Under the pieces are notes generated by a model. The model did not search any database and was not told the DNA's origin. It was given only the letters and a program-made list of their open reading frames with translations. Of a DNA stretch of 21,419 bases, positions 6,725-13,844 are shown piece after piece. Position numbers and translations under genes: made by a program. Every line of letters begins with the position of its first letter. Within the stretch, counting starts at the first letter, position 1. The DNA comes from Candidatus Saccharibacteria bacterium UBA4727 (lineage in GTDB: Bacteria > Patescibacteriota > Saccharimonadia > Saccharimonadales > Saccharimonadaceae). The stretch lies in NCBI GenBank assembly GCA_002404195.1, contig DHJF01000046.1, positions 5,867 through 27,285 of the forward strand, read 5' to 3'.

Positions 6725-6753
6725 ACTATACTACGCCTGATTTATAAGTACAA
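6725..6753 (-). promoter_or_regulatory. Promoter of pilin paralogue 2
   Basis: TTGTAC (6748-6753), 17-nt spacer, TATAGT (6725-6730) on the minus strand, giving a leader of about 28 nt. A second TATAAT-like hexamer lies slightly downstream. Confidence 0.6.
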
Positions 6754-6781
6754 GCATGTTGTTGATGTTTCAATTATACTA

Positions 6782-8836
6782 TTATTGCTCGGCTACGAAG
6801 CTGATTGCGTCGAGTGAGCTCCAGGTGGTATCACCGTAGTAGATTTCGATACAACCATCGGTTTGGCGGATGTCCCAGCGAACTGCTTTGGCGTTAGCAA
6901 TACCACCTTGTATTAAGGTTCTGTCCTTTGGTCGATATCCCGCGGGGAGACAGCCGACGACCGTGCCGTCAGCAACAGTACCAGATTTAATGAGACCCTT
7001 GACCATAACAACGCTGTCGCTTCCTTTGATGTATTGTGGTGACGAGTAGCCACCGTACGCCACCCAGCCGTTCATAAGGCCGAGATTTGTCCAGCTCGCA
7101 CTCATTGACGCTGGATGGAACATAGCATTAATATTCATCCAACCGTTGCCGTTTCCGGCGCCCTTAGCGACGACACCATTGGTTGGGTCGATGCCAACGT
7201 ACCCTGGGCCAGTGCCGCTTGTGTAATCTGGGACGTGGAGGTACTCACCCGTACGAGCACCTGCGGGTAGGTTATTGACGATCTGTGTACCATCGGTCAC
7301 GGTACCGCCACCGACCAACCCTTGGATGTGTGTTCTGCCGACGCCGTCTACCGCGTAACCTGGCACCGCCCAAGGTGAGCCGTAGTATGACCAACCATTT
7401 GTCATTGTCAGCGCCGTAAAGGCGGTGCCACTTGGCATAAAGTTAATACCCTCTAGACTCAGATAGCCAGGGTCACCGGAAATAATCAATATATTCCCGT
7501 TGGTATCAACGTCAACACGGGCAAAGTGCGCGGCATTGCTGGTACTCGTTTGGAAGATCAGGCGATATGCCGGTCGATAACCGACTGGCAGTGTTCCGAT
7601 GGTTTCGCCGGATACGATTGAACCGGAGCGTTTGATATTGCCCTTTAACATGACAATACCCGATGCGGTTTTTATGTAGCCGTTTGGTGAGTACGGCGAG
7701 CCGTAGTCAGTCCAGCTATTTTGAAGGGCGAGCGATGCCCAGTTTATGACTGTGAGGGTGGCCGTAGAAGTCGTGGCGGTATCAGTACCATTCGTAAAGA
7801 TAGCGCGGAACTGGCGGCCATTCCACGTCATGTCGACGCTCGGGAGGAGGAGCGTGGCCGATGATTGATTCGCCATATCCTGCCAGGTAGTGCCGCTATC
7901 GGTCGACTGTTGCCATAGGACTGATGCGGTTGGTACCGATGAGGCTGCAGGAATGGTAATGTTGGTAGCGCTCGCAAGGACGGTCGTGCTACTTGGCTGC
8001 TGTGTGATGGAGAGTGGTGCCTGGACGGTGCTGCCACCAACGGCAGTCTGACTATTAATCTTGGTGGCGCGGACTGACTGACTGGTACTTGCACTGCGAC
8101 CAGCGGTCGTAGACGACCCGGCGACAGTGGCGCTTAGGGTGGTGGCCGTGGCGGCACCGGCAATACCGGTATCGACGGTGCTGGTCGGATCGGCGAAATA
8201 CTGGACGGTCAGGCTTTGTGCATTTTTCATGACCTCTGCATCATTGGTTTGGCAGTGACCATCATTCACGTACCCTATGTCACAGCTGTTTTGTTGCCAC
8301 GGCAGGCTGCACACCGTGTTGTTGTCGGGCGTGGCGTTGGTGTTATAAGGTGGGAGTATCGTTCGGCGCCAGAGTGATCCATTGCTAATAAAGTAGACAA
8401 CCTTTGTCAGCAGAACCTTATTGACTGTCTGGGTAGCGCCGCATGGGTTGGGCTGGTTGGCATAGTTGATGAGTACCCTGGTGCTGTCGATGGGGTTTTT
8501 GTCAGTGGCTGGGACGCTAAGTATGAGCATATTATTGTTGCTGGCAATCGTAAAAGCGGCCGTACCACTGAAGTTGTTGTCGCTGCCTTGTTGGGGTGAA
8601 GTGGTACCTGTTGTATTAAGGAACTGTGCGCTGAGACGTACGTCTTTTTCGATGCGATTGAGCGCGTCTTGAGATCCGTATACTAGACTGTTGTAGTCAC
8701 GTGTCGCTAAGATATCGCCAACCATCGAAACCATCAGCGCAACGAAGCCGCCAATAGCAAGCAAAACGATTGGTGCAATGACCAACATCTCTATAAGGGT
8801 AAAGCCAGCAGAGGCGTGTTTATTGTGCTGTGGCAT
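6782..8836 (-). CDS. Minor pilin fused to an Ig-like domain and three tail-fibre-like repeats (candidate pilus tip adhesin)
   Basis: 684 aa, several times the usual pilin length. A leader to G11, then FTLIEMLVIAPIVLLAIGGF (class III prepilin signature, Glu5) and a PilW-like head. That head ends near residue 262 in GRSASTSQSVRATKIN, the usual close of minor pilins. Residues about 272-365 form an Ig-like domain (ITQQPSS...VLWQQSTDSGTTWQD...). Three repeats of about 100 aa follow (about 370-474, 479-577, 586-684). Repeats 1 and 3 carry the GTLPVGYRP/GCLPAGYRP motif and a closing SLEGINF/SLDAISF; repeat 2 has NNLPAGAR. Such repeats are common in phage tail-fibre receptor-binding ends (family knowledge), so an exposed binding role is inferred. 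It is the last gene of the operon and overlaps the previous one by 17 nt, suggesting translational coupling. Confidence 0.88.
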   Translation of the reverse strand: MPQHNKHASAGFTLIEMLVIAPIVLLAIGGFVALMVSMVGDILATRDYNSLVYGSQDALNRIEKDVRLSAQFLNTTGTTSPQQGSDNNFSGTAAFTIASNNNMLILSVPATDKNPIDSTRVLINYANQPNPCGATQTVNKVLLTKVVYFISNGSLWRRTILPPYNTNATPDNNTVCSLPWQQNSCDIGYVNDGHCQTNDAEVMKNAQSLTVQYFADPTSTVDTGIAGAATATTLSATVAGSSTTAGRSASTSQSVRATKINSQTAVGGSTVQAPLSITQQPSSTTVLASATNITIPAASSVPTASVLWQQSTDSGTTWQDMANQSSATLLLPSVDMTWNGRQFRAIFTNGTDTATTSTATLTVINWASLALQNSWTDYGSPYSPNGYIKTASGIVMLKGNIKRSGSIVSGETIGTLPVGYRPAYRLIFQTSTSNAAHFARVDVDTNGNILIISGDPGYLSLEGINFMPSGTAFTALTMTNGWSYYGSPWAVPGYAVDGVGRTHIQGLVGGGTVTDGTQIVNNLPAGARTGEYLHVPDYTSGTGPGYVGIDPTNGVVAKGAGNGNGWMNINAMFHPASMSASWTNLGLMNGWVAYGGYSSPQYIKGSDSVVMVKGLIKSGTVADGTVVGCLPAGYRPKDRTLIQGGIANAKAVRWDIRQTDGCIEIYYGDTTWSSLDAISFVAEQ

Positions 8837-9206
8837 ATACTGTATGGGTTACCTGTTTTTGAGGGGTATCGGTTCCGTAGGAAAGCGTGACGCTGACGGA
8901 CGAGACGGATGAAGTGGTGCCATATGGGCAGCTAATAGTCGTTACCATCGCGGAACTAATAAGTCCGCTATTGGCTGGCATGGGTGTTGACGGGGTGCTG
9001 GTGGTGCACGGATTGGTGACCGTCGGGGCTGTTGCGCGAAGTTGCGCATAGGCAATCGAACTTGCCTGCGTTCGCAGGCGAACATCACGGCCATCTCGCA
9101 CGGCGACACCGTACAATTGATAGCCAGCCCCAATAAAGGCGACACCGATAAAAAGCGTAATCAAAAGTTCAATTGCCGAGAAGCCAGATTGTGACAAGTG
9201 TGTCAT
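8820..9206 (-). CDS. Minor type IV pilin-like protein
   Basis: 128 aa. MTHLSQSG leader, then FSAIELLITLFIGVAFIGAG: class III prepilin signature with Glu5 and a hydrophobic helix. The small Ser/Thr-rich head has two Cys (NPCTT and ISCPYG). The start ATG shares one base with the TAA stop of the upstream gene (TAATG), and its end overlaps the next gene by 17 nt, so the three genes form a translationally coupled operon. It probably belongs to the minor-pilin priming or tip complex (family knowledge); no specific homologue is recognised. Confidence 0.85.
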   Translation of the reverse strand: MTHLSQSGFSAIELLITLFIGVAFIGAGYQLYGVAVRDGRDVRLRTQASSIAYAQLRATAPTVTNPCTTSTPSTPMPANSGLISSAMVTTISCPYGTTSSVSSVSVTLSYGTDTPQKQVTHTVYATAQ

Positions 9207-9724
9207 TATTGATTCCTACTTGTCATCATTTGCACGCTCGCACCAGATTTTTCGGGCAGATAGTAGAGATTGAATTTACGGCAATTGCCCAGGGTTGCAC
9301 ACAATGCACCCGAGCTATCGATTGGCTGGTAGACGTAGGTTGTCGTGGTTGGTTGCGGTGCTACGCCGACGCCAGTCTGCGTGTTGTTTGTGGCCGGGAC
9401 GATACTGAACGTTGGTGCGCTGACGCCAGGCGCACGCAAATTTTTGAGATCAAAATCAGTAAACCATGTCGTAATATCCGTCGACGTACTAACGGCGGAA
9501 GTTGGTGGATACGCTCCTTTGTATTCTGGATGCGCGGTCGTGCCGTTGTTGTAGAGTGTTTCGAGAAAGATGGTTACATCGCTGGTATCCGTTTGACGCT
9601 TTTCGTCACGGCCTGTAATTTCGGTACTGATGAGATTAACAACACCCAACGTCAAGAGGATAGCCATGATAGCCATAGTGATAATAAGCTCAACAATCGT
9701 AAAGCCGGCGGCGCGATAGTTCAT
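9206..9724 (-). CDS. Type IV pilin/GspG-like minor pilin, first gene of the operon
   Basis: 172 aa. MNYRAAG leader and FTIVELIITMAIMAILLTLG membrane helix. DEKRQTDTSDVTIFLETLYNNG leading to GAYPP resembles the alpha-helix plus YP motif of GspG/PilE-type pseudopilins. The C-terminal half includes a Cys pair (LCATLGNC) and ends KFNLYYLPEKSGASVQMM. Promoter TTGTCA-17-TATGCT ends 7 nt before the ATG, with no Shine-Dalgarno, so the operon mRNA should be leaderless at this first gene. It lies 42 bp after murB on the same strand. Confidence 0.88.
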   Translation of the reverse strand: MNYRAAGFTIVELIITMAIMAILLTLGVVNLISTEITGRDEKRQTDTSDVTIFLETLYNNGTTAHPEYKGAYPPTSAVSTSTDITTWFTDFDLKNLRAPGVSAPTFSIVPATNNTQTGVGVAPQPTTTTYVYQPIDSSGALCATLGNCRKFNLYYLPEKSGASVQMMTSRNQ

Positions 9725-9731
9725 ACTCTAT

Positions 9732-9760
9732 AGCATAAGAGGTTTTAGTATTCCTGACAA
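9732..9760 (-). promoter_or_regulatory. Promoter of the minor-pilin operon
   Basis: TTGTCA (9755-9760), exactly 17 nt, TATGCT (9732-9737) on the minus strand, then 7 nt to the ATG at 9724. This is the leaderless promoter in the window with the best -35 element. Confidence 0.75.
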
Positions 9761-9766
9761 GATGAT

Positions 9767-10786
9767 TTATATCTCAAGTGGCTCTTGTTCGATGGCAATG
9801 CGGAACTTATCACGAATTGCGCCAATAATTTCATCGCGGGCGCTAGCGAGGTCGGCGTAACTGGTGGCTGATTCATTGATAAGTACGAGGGCATTTTTGT
9901 CATGAATATGCATGCCGTGTAATGTTTGACCCTTGAGGCCTGCTTGCTCAATCAGCCAGCCTGTTGGAATCTTAAAACGCCCATTCGGCATGTCATAGGT
10001 GGGGATATCAGGATAGTTGGCGCGCAGATCCGTGAGTTGCCAAGCTTCGACGATGGCATTTTTAAAGAACGAGCCAGTATTGGGCTGTATCTTAGGGTCG
10101 GGTAATTTATCAGCTCGAATGGCAATTACGGCATCGCGGATAACCTGGGGAGTAAACAGGGTGATGTTGTGTGCGGCAAGATATTGCTCGACGGCGGCGT
10201 AAAAAGGTGGCTGCGGGGCATTTTTGTAGAGTTTGATCGTAATGCTGGTGATGACATAGCGCCCGGTCGCCTCGCCGCGAAAGATGCTATCGCGGTAAGA
10301 AAAGCCGCAGTCGTTGCTTTGCAATGTGACGAAACTGTCGGTTTGACTGTCGTAGGCCTCGAGCGACAACAGAGTGTCGGCAATTTCTTGACCATACGCC
10401 CCGACGTTTTGAACCGGTGCGGCTCCGGCAGTGCCGGGAATGCCCGACATGGCTTCGATGCCTGTCAGGTGCATATCGACTGTGCGCTGGACGACACTAT
10501 CCCATACTTCGCCGCCACCGATTTTGAGTGTCACATCACTCGGCTGGTCGTCAATGATATCAAAGCCGGTGATACGGTTGCGAATCACGATGCCGTTATA
10601 GCCTTCGTCGCGAACGATAATGTTACTGCCGCCGCCGAGTACGAAAATGGGTAAGTTTTGGCCTTTGGCGTTGCGGTAAATTTCGGCAATCTCTGCGGCC
10701 GAGCTAACATCGGTCATAAAGCGGGCGTTGCCACCCAGGCGCATGGTGGTGTGGTTTTTGAGAGGAATATTAGTGTGGATATTCAT
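9767..10786 (-). CDS. murB: UDP-N-acetylenolpyruvoylglucosamine reductase (MurB)
   Basis: 339 aa, of type I MurB length. This FAD/NADPH enzyme reduces the MurA product to UDP-MurNAc in the cytoplasm. Visible: NTTMRLGG-like FAD-binding start (NHTTMRLGG, 11-19), GGGSN (51-55), SGIPGTAGAAPVQNVGAYGQE (114-134), YRDSIF (164-169) with the catalytic-site Arg165, and NTGSFFKN (236-243) with the proton-donor Ser239. The C-terminal Glu-rich segment (AIEQEPLEI) holds the probable catalytic Glu. The start at 10786 follows TGC-TATAAT by 9 nt with no Shine-Dalgarno. It is divergent from the FAD oxidase. It works directly after MurA, encoded 6 kb away. Confidence 0.97.
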   Translation of the reverse strand: MNIHTNIPLKNHTTMRLGGNARFMTDVSSAAEIAEIYRNAKGQNLPIFVLGGGSNIIVRDEGYNGIVIRNRITGFDIIDDQPSDVTLKIGGGEVWDSVVQRTVDMHLTGIEAMSGIPGTAGAAPVQNVGAYGQEIADTLLSLEAYDSQTDSFVTLQSNDCGFSYRDSIFRGEATGRYVITSITIKLYKNAPQPPFYAAVEQYLAAHNITLFTPQVIRDAVIAIRADKLPDPKIQPNTGSFFKNAIVEAWQLTDLRANYPDIPTYDMPNGRFKIPTGWLIEQAGLKGQTLHGMHIHDKNALVLINESATSYADLASARDEIIGAIRDKFRIAIEQEPLEI

Positions 10787-10795
10787 ATTAGTGCC

Positions 10796-10804
10796 ATTAT
10801 AGCA
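10796..10804 (-). promoter_or_regulatory. Extended -10 promoter of murB
   Basis: TGC-TATAAT on the minus strand, hexamer 10796-10801, 9 nt before the ATG. The predicted transcript begins within about 2 nt of the start codon. Confidence 0.7.
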
Positions 10805-10860
10805 GCTATAGAAAGAGACGCAGAATGTTTAATGCGTGCATCATACACCGCCGCGCTTTT

Positions 10861-10869
10861 TGCTATACT
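10861..10869 (+). promoter_or_regulatory. Extended -10 promoter of the FAD oxidase gene
   Basis: TGC-TATACT, hexamer 10864-10869, then 7 nt to the ATG at 10877. It fixes the start inside a longer open frame that runs back to 10658 across murB and is otherwise antisense. Confidence 0.7.
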
Positions 10870-10876
10870 AGGTTAT

Positions 10877-12277
10877 ATGGACCAACAGCACACAGAGAAA
10901 GTTACCCAGCTTCAGCAGCAAATAAGCGAGTATTACGACCGCCAGGTTCCTTTTCGTGTGTATCATGGTAGTACTAATTCGACTCGAATATTGACGTTTA
11001 AACGCAGTGAAATGGTCGATACGAGCGACATGGGTCGTGTGTTGTCTATTGATACTAAGAGAAACGTCGCAATCGTCGAACCCAACGTGTCGATGGACAA
11101 ACTGGTGAAGCAGACGTTGAAATACGGCCTCGTCCCACCTGTCGTCCCGGAATTTCCCGGCATAACAATCGGAGGTGCAATCCAGGGTGCAGGCGCCGAG
11201 ACCACTTCTCATAAATGGGGTTGCGTCAGTCAAACGGTCAACTGGATGGAGTATATTCTCGGCGACGGTTCACTCATCAAGGCGTCGCCGACAGAGAATG
11301 CGGACCTCTTTTACGGGTCGGCTGGGTCATGTGGCTCACTCGGCCTGATCACGGCAGCTGAGATTACTCTCATCCCGGCTCGGAAATACGTCAACATCAC
11401 CCATTACCAGATTGGTAGCTTTCAAGAGGGTGTCGATCTCATGCAAATGTACGCCGATATGAAATGTGATTTTATTGAGTGGATTATGTTCAGTAAGGAT
11501 CACGGTGCCATCGTGATAGGTACTATGTCAGATGAGATTCAGGGGAGACTGCGGCGGTTTAGCCGACCATATGACCCTTGGTATTATCTATATATCAAAG
11601 GTATTGCAGGTGCAGGCCAACAGGTAACCGATACCGTTCCTTTAAAAGATTACCTCTTCCGCTTTAACCGTGGCGCCTTCTGGGCGGCAGAATTAGCATT
11701 TGAGCAATCGGGTTTCCCTTTTAATGCCGTGACTCGCTTCATCCTCGATCCCTTCCTGCGGACCAGGAAACTATACCAGGCACTCCAAGAAAGCGCTGCC
11801 AGCCAAGCATACATCTGCCAAGATCTCGTCTTACCTAAGGAGACAGTGGTCGCCTTTCTTGACTACATCGATCAGGAATTGAATATCTATCCAATTGGAG
11901 GTTGTCCGATTAAGCCCGAGCCTCGTTCGCCACTCCAGTGTAACGGCATCACGTCCGACATTGTCTTTAATATTGGCGTCTACGGTCTCCGGGTTGAACC
12001 ATACGATAAATTCGTCGAAGTGAATAGAAGTATTGAGAAGAAAACGAGTGAACTCGGTGGCAAGAAATGGTTTTATGCCCATAATTTCTATTCGGAATCA
12101 GAATTCTGGAATATTTATGACAAGCAGTGGTACGTTCAACTACGTGAAAAATATCGTGCGACCACCTTGCCTGATATCTTTGCCAGAACTCGCGTGACGC
12201 AGAAGTTTAACGTCAATAAAAAGCGCGGTATCCTCAAGACAATGCTTGGGCTCGCAAGGTTGCGTATCGGGGACTAA
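10877..12277 (+). CDS. FAD-binding oxidoreductase of the DHCR24/DWARF1-like group
   Basis: 466 aa. Residues about 20-170 form a PCMH-type FAD domain: VVPEFPGITIGG (89-100), GAGAETTSHKWG (104-115) and DLFYGSAGSCGSLGLITAAE (143-162). The (E)T/SSHKxG and WSCGSLG-like pattern is that of the delta24-sterol reductase group rather than of glycolate or berberine oxidases. The C-terminal half has the NIGVYG and KWFYAHNFYSESEFW blocks of this group. The substrate is unknown: a CPR bacterium is not expected to make sterols, so a polyprenoid or host lipid is conceivable (inference). There is no signal peptide. I chose ATG 10877 because the -10 box sits 7 nt upstream; the extra upstream codons overlap murB antisense and look non-coding. 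Confidence 0.85.
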   Translation: MDQQHTEKVTQLQQQISEYYDRQVPFRVYHGSTNSTRILTFKRSEMVDTSDMGRVLSIDTKRNVAIVEPNVSMDKLVKQTLKYGLVPPVVPEFPGITIGGAIQGAGAETTSHKWGCVSQTVNWMEYILGDGSLIKASPTENADLFYGSAGSCGSLGLITAAEITLIPARKYVNITHYQIGSFQEGVDLMQMYADMKCDFIEWIMFSKDHGAIVIGTMSDEIQGRLRRFSRPYDPWYYLYIKGIAGAGQQVTDTVPLKDYLFRFNRGAFWAAELAFEQSGFPFNAVTRFILDPFLRTRKLYQALQESAASQAYICQDLVLPKETVVAFLDYIDQELNIYPIGGCPIKPEPRSPLQCNGITSDIVFNIGVYGLRVEPYDKFVEVNRSIEKKTSELGGKKWFYAHNFYSESEFWNIYDKQWYVQLREKYRATTLPDIFARTRVTQKFNVNKKRGILKTMLGLARLRIGD

Positions 12278-12423
12278 GCCTCAGCGAGGCCGCTGATGAA
12301 GGGGCTATACCAGTAGCGGGTGCATACTCCAGCATGATGGATTTGGTCGAATCTGACGCATACGCTACTATGAGGACACATGAGCCGTATAAATACTTTT
12401 AATAGTCAGACATCACGCGCACT
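12278..12423 (+). other. Short intergenic stretch with a small hairpin and an unexplained open frame
   Basis: GCCTC-AGC-GAGGC directly after the oxidase stop is a 5-bp hairpin. A frame shifted relative to the oxidase stays open from about 12220 to a TAA near 12403 and ends in AYATMRTHEPYKYF. Its only ATGs are late (about 12335), so I do not call a gene. Confidence 0.35.
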
Positions 12424-13008
12424 ATGACCGGACGCACACACGACGTCGCAGCGATTACCGCTCTCGGAGCGCTCTTTTTCTTTACAATCGGGCCAGCAAC
12501 AACTATTACACTCTCGACCATCCTTGTCAGCATCCTCGCCAATCAAGTTGGCGGGATTGCTCCTGATATCGATCAGCCGACTGCACCATTTTGGCATAAT
12601 TTGCCAATCGGTGGGCCAATCGGCCGAATCGTCGATAAGTTACTCGGCGGCCACCGCTTCATCACCCACTCATTACTTGGCGTGGTCTTATTCGGGCTCC
12701 TCGCACGCCTCACGCTGACCGTGCTACAACCGCTCATCCCGTCTGTAAATATGATACTGGTTTGGCTGGCCTTCATGATTGGACTACTGTCTCATCTGAT
12801 AATGGATACATTCACCAAAGAAGGTGTGCCGTGGCTCTTACCTCTACCAATTAAATTTGGCATTCCGCCACTACGACGCCTCCGCATCACAACCGGTAAG
12901 TTTGTTGAAAATATTATTATTTTACCAGGTCTGGTTGCTCTCAATGTCTTGTTTTATACCACACATTATGACGCCGTCCTCGCTATCATTCACCGTCACA
13001 TTCAGTAA
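12424..13008 (+). CDS. YdjM/DUF457-family membrane-bound metal-dependent hydrolase
   Basis: 194 aa, membrane protein with about four to five TM helices (for example 9-22, 26-44, 84-104, 108-126, 162-178). Signature: MTGRTHD with His6, PDIDQP (47-52), GHRFITHS (76-83) and SHLIMDTFTKEGVPWLLP (123-140). The His/Asp set would bind a metal at the membrane face (family knowledge, PF04307); the physiological substrate is unknown. In other bacteria YdjM is SOS-regulated; I see no LexA box here. No clear Shine-Dalgarno precedes the ATG, but the MTGRTHD start is typical for the family. Confidence 0.88.
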   Translation: MTGRTHDVAAITALGALFFFTIGPATTITLSTILVSILANQVGGIAPDIDQPTAPFWHNLPIGGPIGRIVDKLLGGHRFITHSLLGVVLFGLLARLTLTVLQPLIPSVNMILVWLAFMIGLLSHLIMDTFTKEGVPWLLPLPIKFGIPPLRRLRITTGKFVENIIILPGLVALNVLFYTTHYDAVLAIIHRHIQ

Positions 13009-13048
13009 CCGTCGCATATGTTGATCTCACATTCAGGGTGAAAAAATG

Positions 13049-13090
13049 ACCAAGAAAAAGACTCATCTTTCGATGAGTCTTTTTCTTGGT
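13049..13090. terminator. 19-bp perfect hairpin including ACCA of tRNA-Arg(UCG)
   Basis: Arms 13049-13067 and 13072-13090 are exact complements, loop TTTC. The right arm covers the CCA (13087-13089) and discriminator (13090) of the tRNA. On the minus strand a T6 run follows the hairpin after two bases. It also stands downstream of the membrane hydrolase gene. Confidence 0.85.
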
Positions 13091-13163
13091 ACACCCGGCT
13101 AGATTCGAACTAGCGACACCTGGTTCCGAAGACCAGTGCTCTAATCCGCTGAGCTACGGGTGC
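13087..13163 (-). tRNA. tRNA-Arg (anticodon UCG)
   Basis: 77 nt with encoded CCA. Acceptor GCACCCG/CGGGTGT, discriminator A. Anticodon stem CTGGT/ACCAG encloses CTTCGGA, giving TCG (CGA codons). The T arm is CTAGTTCGAATCTAG. It is divergent from tRNA-Lys. Extended -10 (TGG-TATAAT, hexamer 13176-13181 minus). Confidence 0.96.
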
Positions 13164-13175
13164 ATACCGTGTCTT

Positions 13176-13184
13176 ATTATACCA
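13176..13184 (-). promoter_or_regulatory. Extended -10 promoter of tRNA-Arg(UCG)
   Basis: TGG-TATAAT on the minus strand, hexamer 13176-13181, 12 nt before the mature 5' end. The divergent tRNA-Lys promoter begins 7 bp away. Confidence 0.6.
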
Positions 13185-13190
13185 TGCATA

Positions 13191-13219
13191 TTTACAAATC
13201 ACCTCTGATTTGTTATAGT
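13191..13219 (+). promoter_or_regulatory. Strong promoter of tRNA-Lys with a palindromic spacer
   Basis: TTTACA (13191-13196), 17 nt, TATAGT (13214-13219) with a TG element. The spacer contains a perfect 7-bp inverted repeat, CAAATCA-CCTC-TGATTTG (13195-13212), which could be an operator or chance. Confidence 0.75.
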
Positions 13220-13231
13220 CTTTAGAGTTGT

Positions 13232-13308
13232 GGGCCAGTAGCTCAGCTGGTTAGAGCACCTGCCTCTTAAGCAGGGTGTCGTGAGTTCAAGTCTCACCTG
13301 GCTCACCA
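13232..13308 (+). tRNA. tRNA-Lys (anticodon CUU)
   Basis: 77 nt with encoded CCA (13306-13308). Acceptor GGGCCAG/CTGGCTC, discriminator A. Anticodon stem CCTGC/GCAGG encloses CTCTTAA, giving CTT (AAG codons). The T arm is GTGAGTTCAAGTCTCAC. Confidence 0.97.
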
Positions 13309-13357
13309 AATAAAGAACATCGACATTTTCGCTACCGGTCGGTGTTTTTTATTTGGT
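13305..13357 (+). terminator. 20-bp hairpin terminator starting at the discriminator of tRNA-Lys
   Basis: Arm 13305-13324 begins with ACCA of the tRNA and pairs with 13338-13357 over 20 positions. Two of these are G-U pairs that form only in plus-strand RNA. The right arm carries a T6 run. The loop is 13 nt. Confidence 0.85.
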
Positions 13358-13420
13358 TACAGTTTTCTCTCAGGTAAGCTCTTTATTATTAGGGTACAAG
13401 GTGTAACGGAGGAGGGTACT

Positions 13421-13789
13421 ATGGTAAAGGCGCTGGGTCTATCAAGGGTCGCATCAATCGTATCATTAGTGCTGGGGCTGTGGCTCCTACTATCCCCGGG
13501 TATTTTGGGTTATCATTTGTTTGAAGCGGCGGCCCAGCAGATTATCATCGGTATCATTATTGTGATGGTGGCGGGCGCTCGGCTATCACTACCAGCGATT
13601 CATTGGCCTAGCTGGATTAACGTTCTTATGAGTCTTGAATTGATGGTGATTCCGCTCAACGTCGGAGTGATTAATAGCGGCGCGATGCACTGGAATACAA
13701 CCATCGTGGGCTTTGTGCTGCTCGCCCTGTCGCTGTGGAGTGCAAGTCGTCAATTATTGGCGTCTCATCGGCCTAGCTTACATCACTAG
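13421..13789 (+). CDS. SPW-repeat-like small membrane protein
   Basis: 122 aa, four predicted TM helices (about 10-27, 37-53, 65-83, 91-108). GLWLLLSPGILGY (19-31) and the second half WPSWINVLMSLELMVIP match the two-fold SPW repeat (PF03779; G-W-L-x-x-S-P and W-N-x-x-x-G patterns), with a second Trp motif WNTTIVGFVLLALSLWSA. Function of the family is unknown. A good GGAGG Shine-Dalgarno lies 9 nt before the ATG. It is separated from tRNA-Lys by that gene's terminator and is convergent with the DUF5684 gene. Confidence 0.75.
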   Translation: MVKALGLSRVASIVSLVLGLWLLLSPGILGYHLFEAAAQQIIIGIIIVMVAGARLSLPAIHWPSWINVLMSLELMVIPLNVGVINSGAMHWNTTIVGFVLLALSLWSASRQLLASHRPSLHH

Positions 13790-13799
13790 CCACACGTAA

Positions 13800-13821
13800 A
13801 AGGAGCGGCGAACCGCTCCTT
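13800..13821 (-). terminator. Hairpin terminator with a UUCG loop for the DUF5684 gene
   Basis: AAGGAGCGG/CCGCTCCTT, 9 bp. On the minus strand the loop is TTCG and TTTT follows, the classic form of an intrinsic terminator. Confidence 0.8.
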
Positions 13822-13844
13822 GAAGGTAACATTCAGTCAACTAT

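Noticed and set aside
9173..9733. 186-aa plus-strand frame across the minor-pilin genes
   Set aside because: It is antisense to well-supported prepilin genes, has a Cys/Arg-rich composition and no promoter or ribosome-binding site.
10169..10654. 161-aa plus-strand frame inside murB
   Set aside because: Antisense shadow of a clear MurB; no initiation signals.
10658..10876. N-terminal extension of the FAD oxidase
   Set aside because: It is antisense to murB and lies upstream of the -10 box that fixes the start at 10877.
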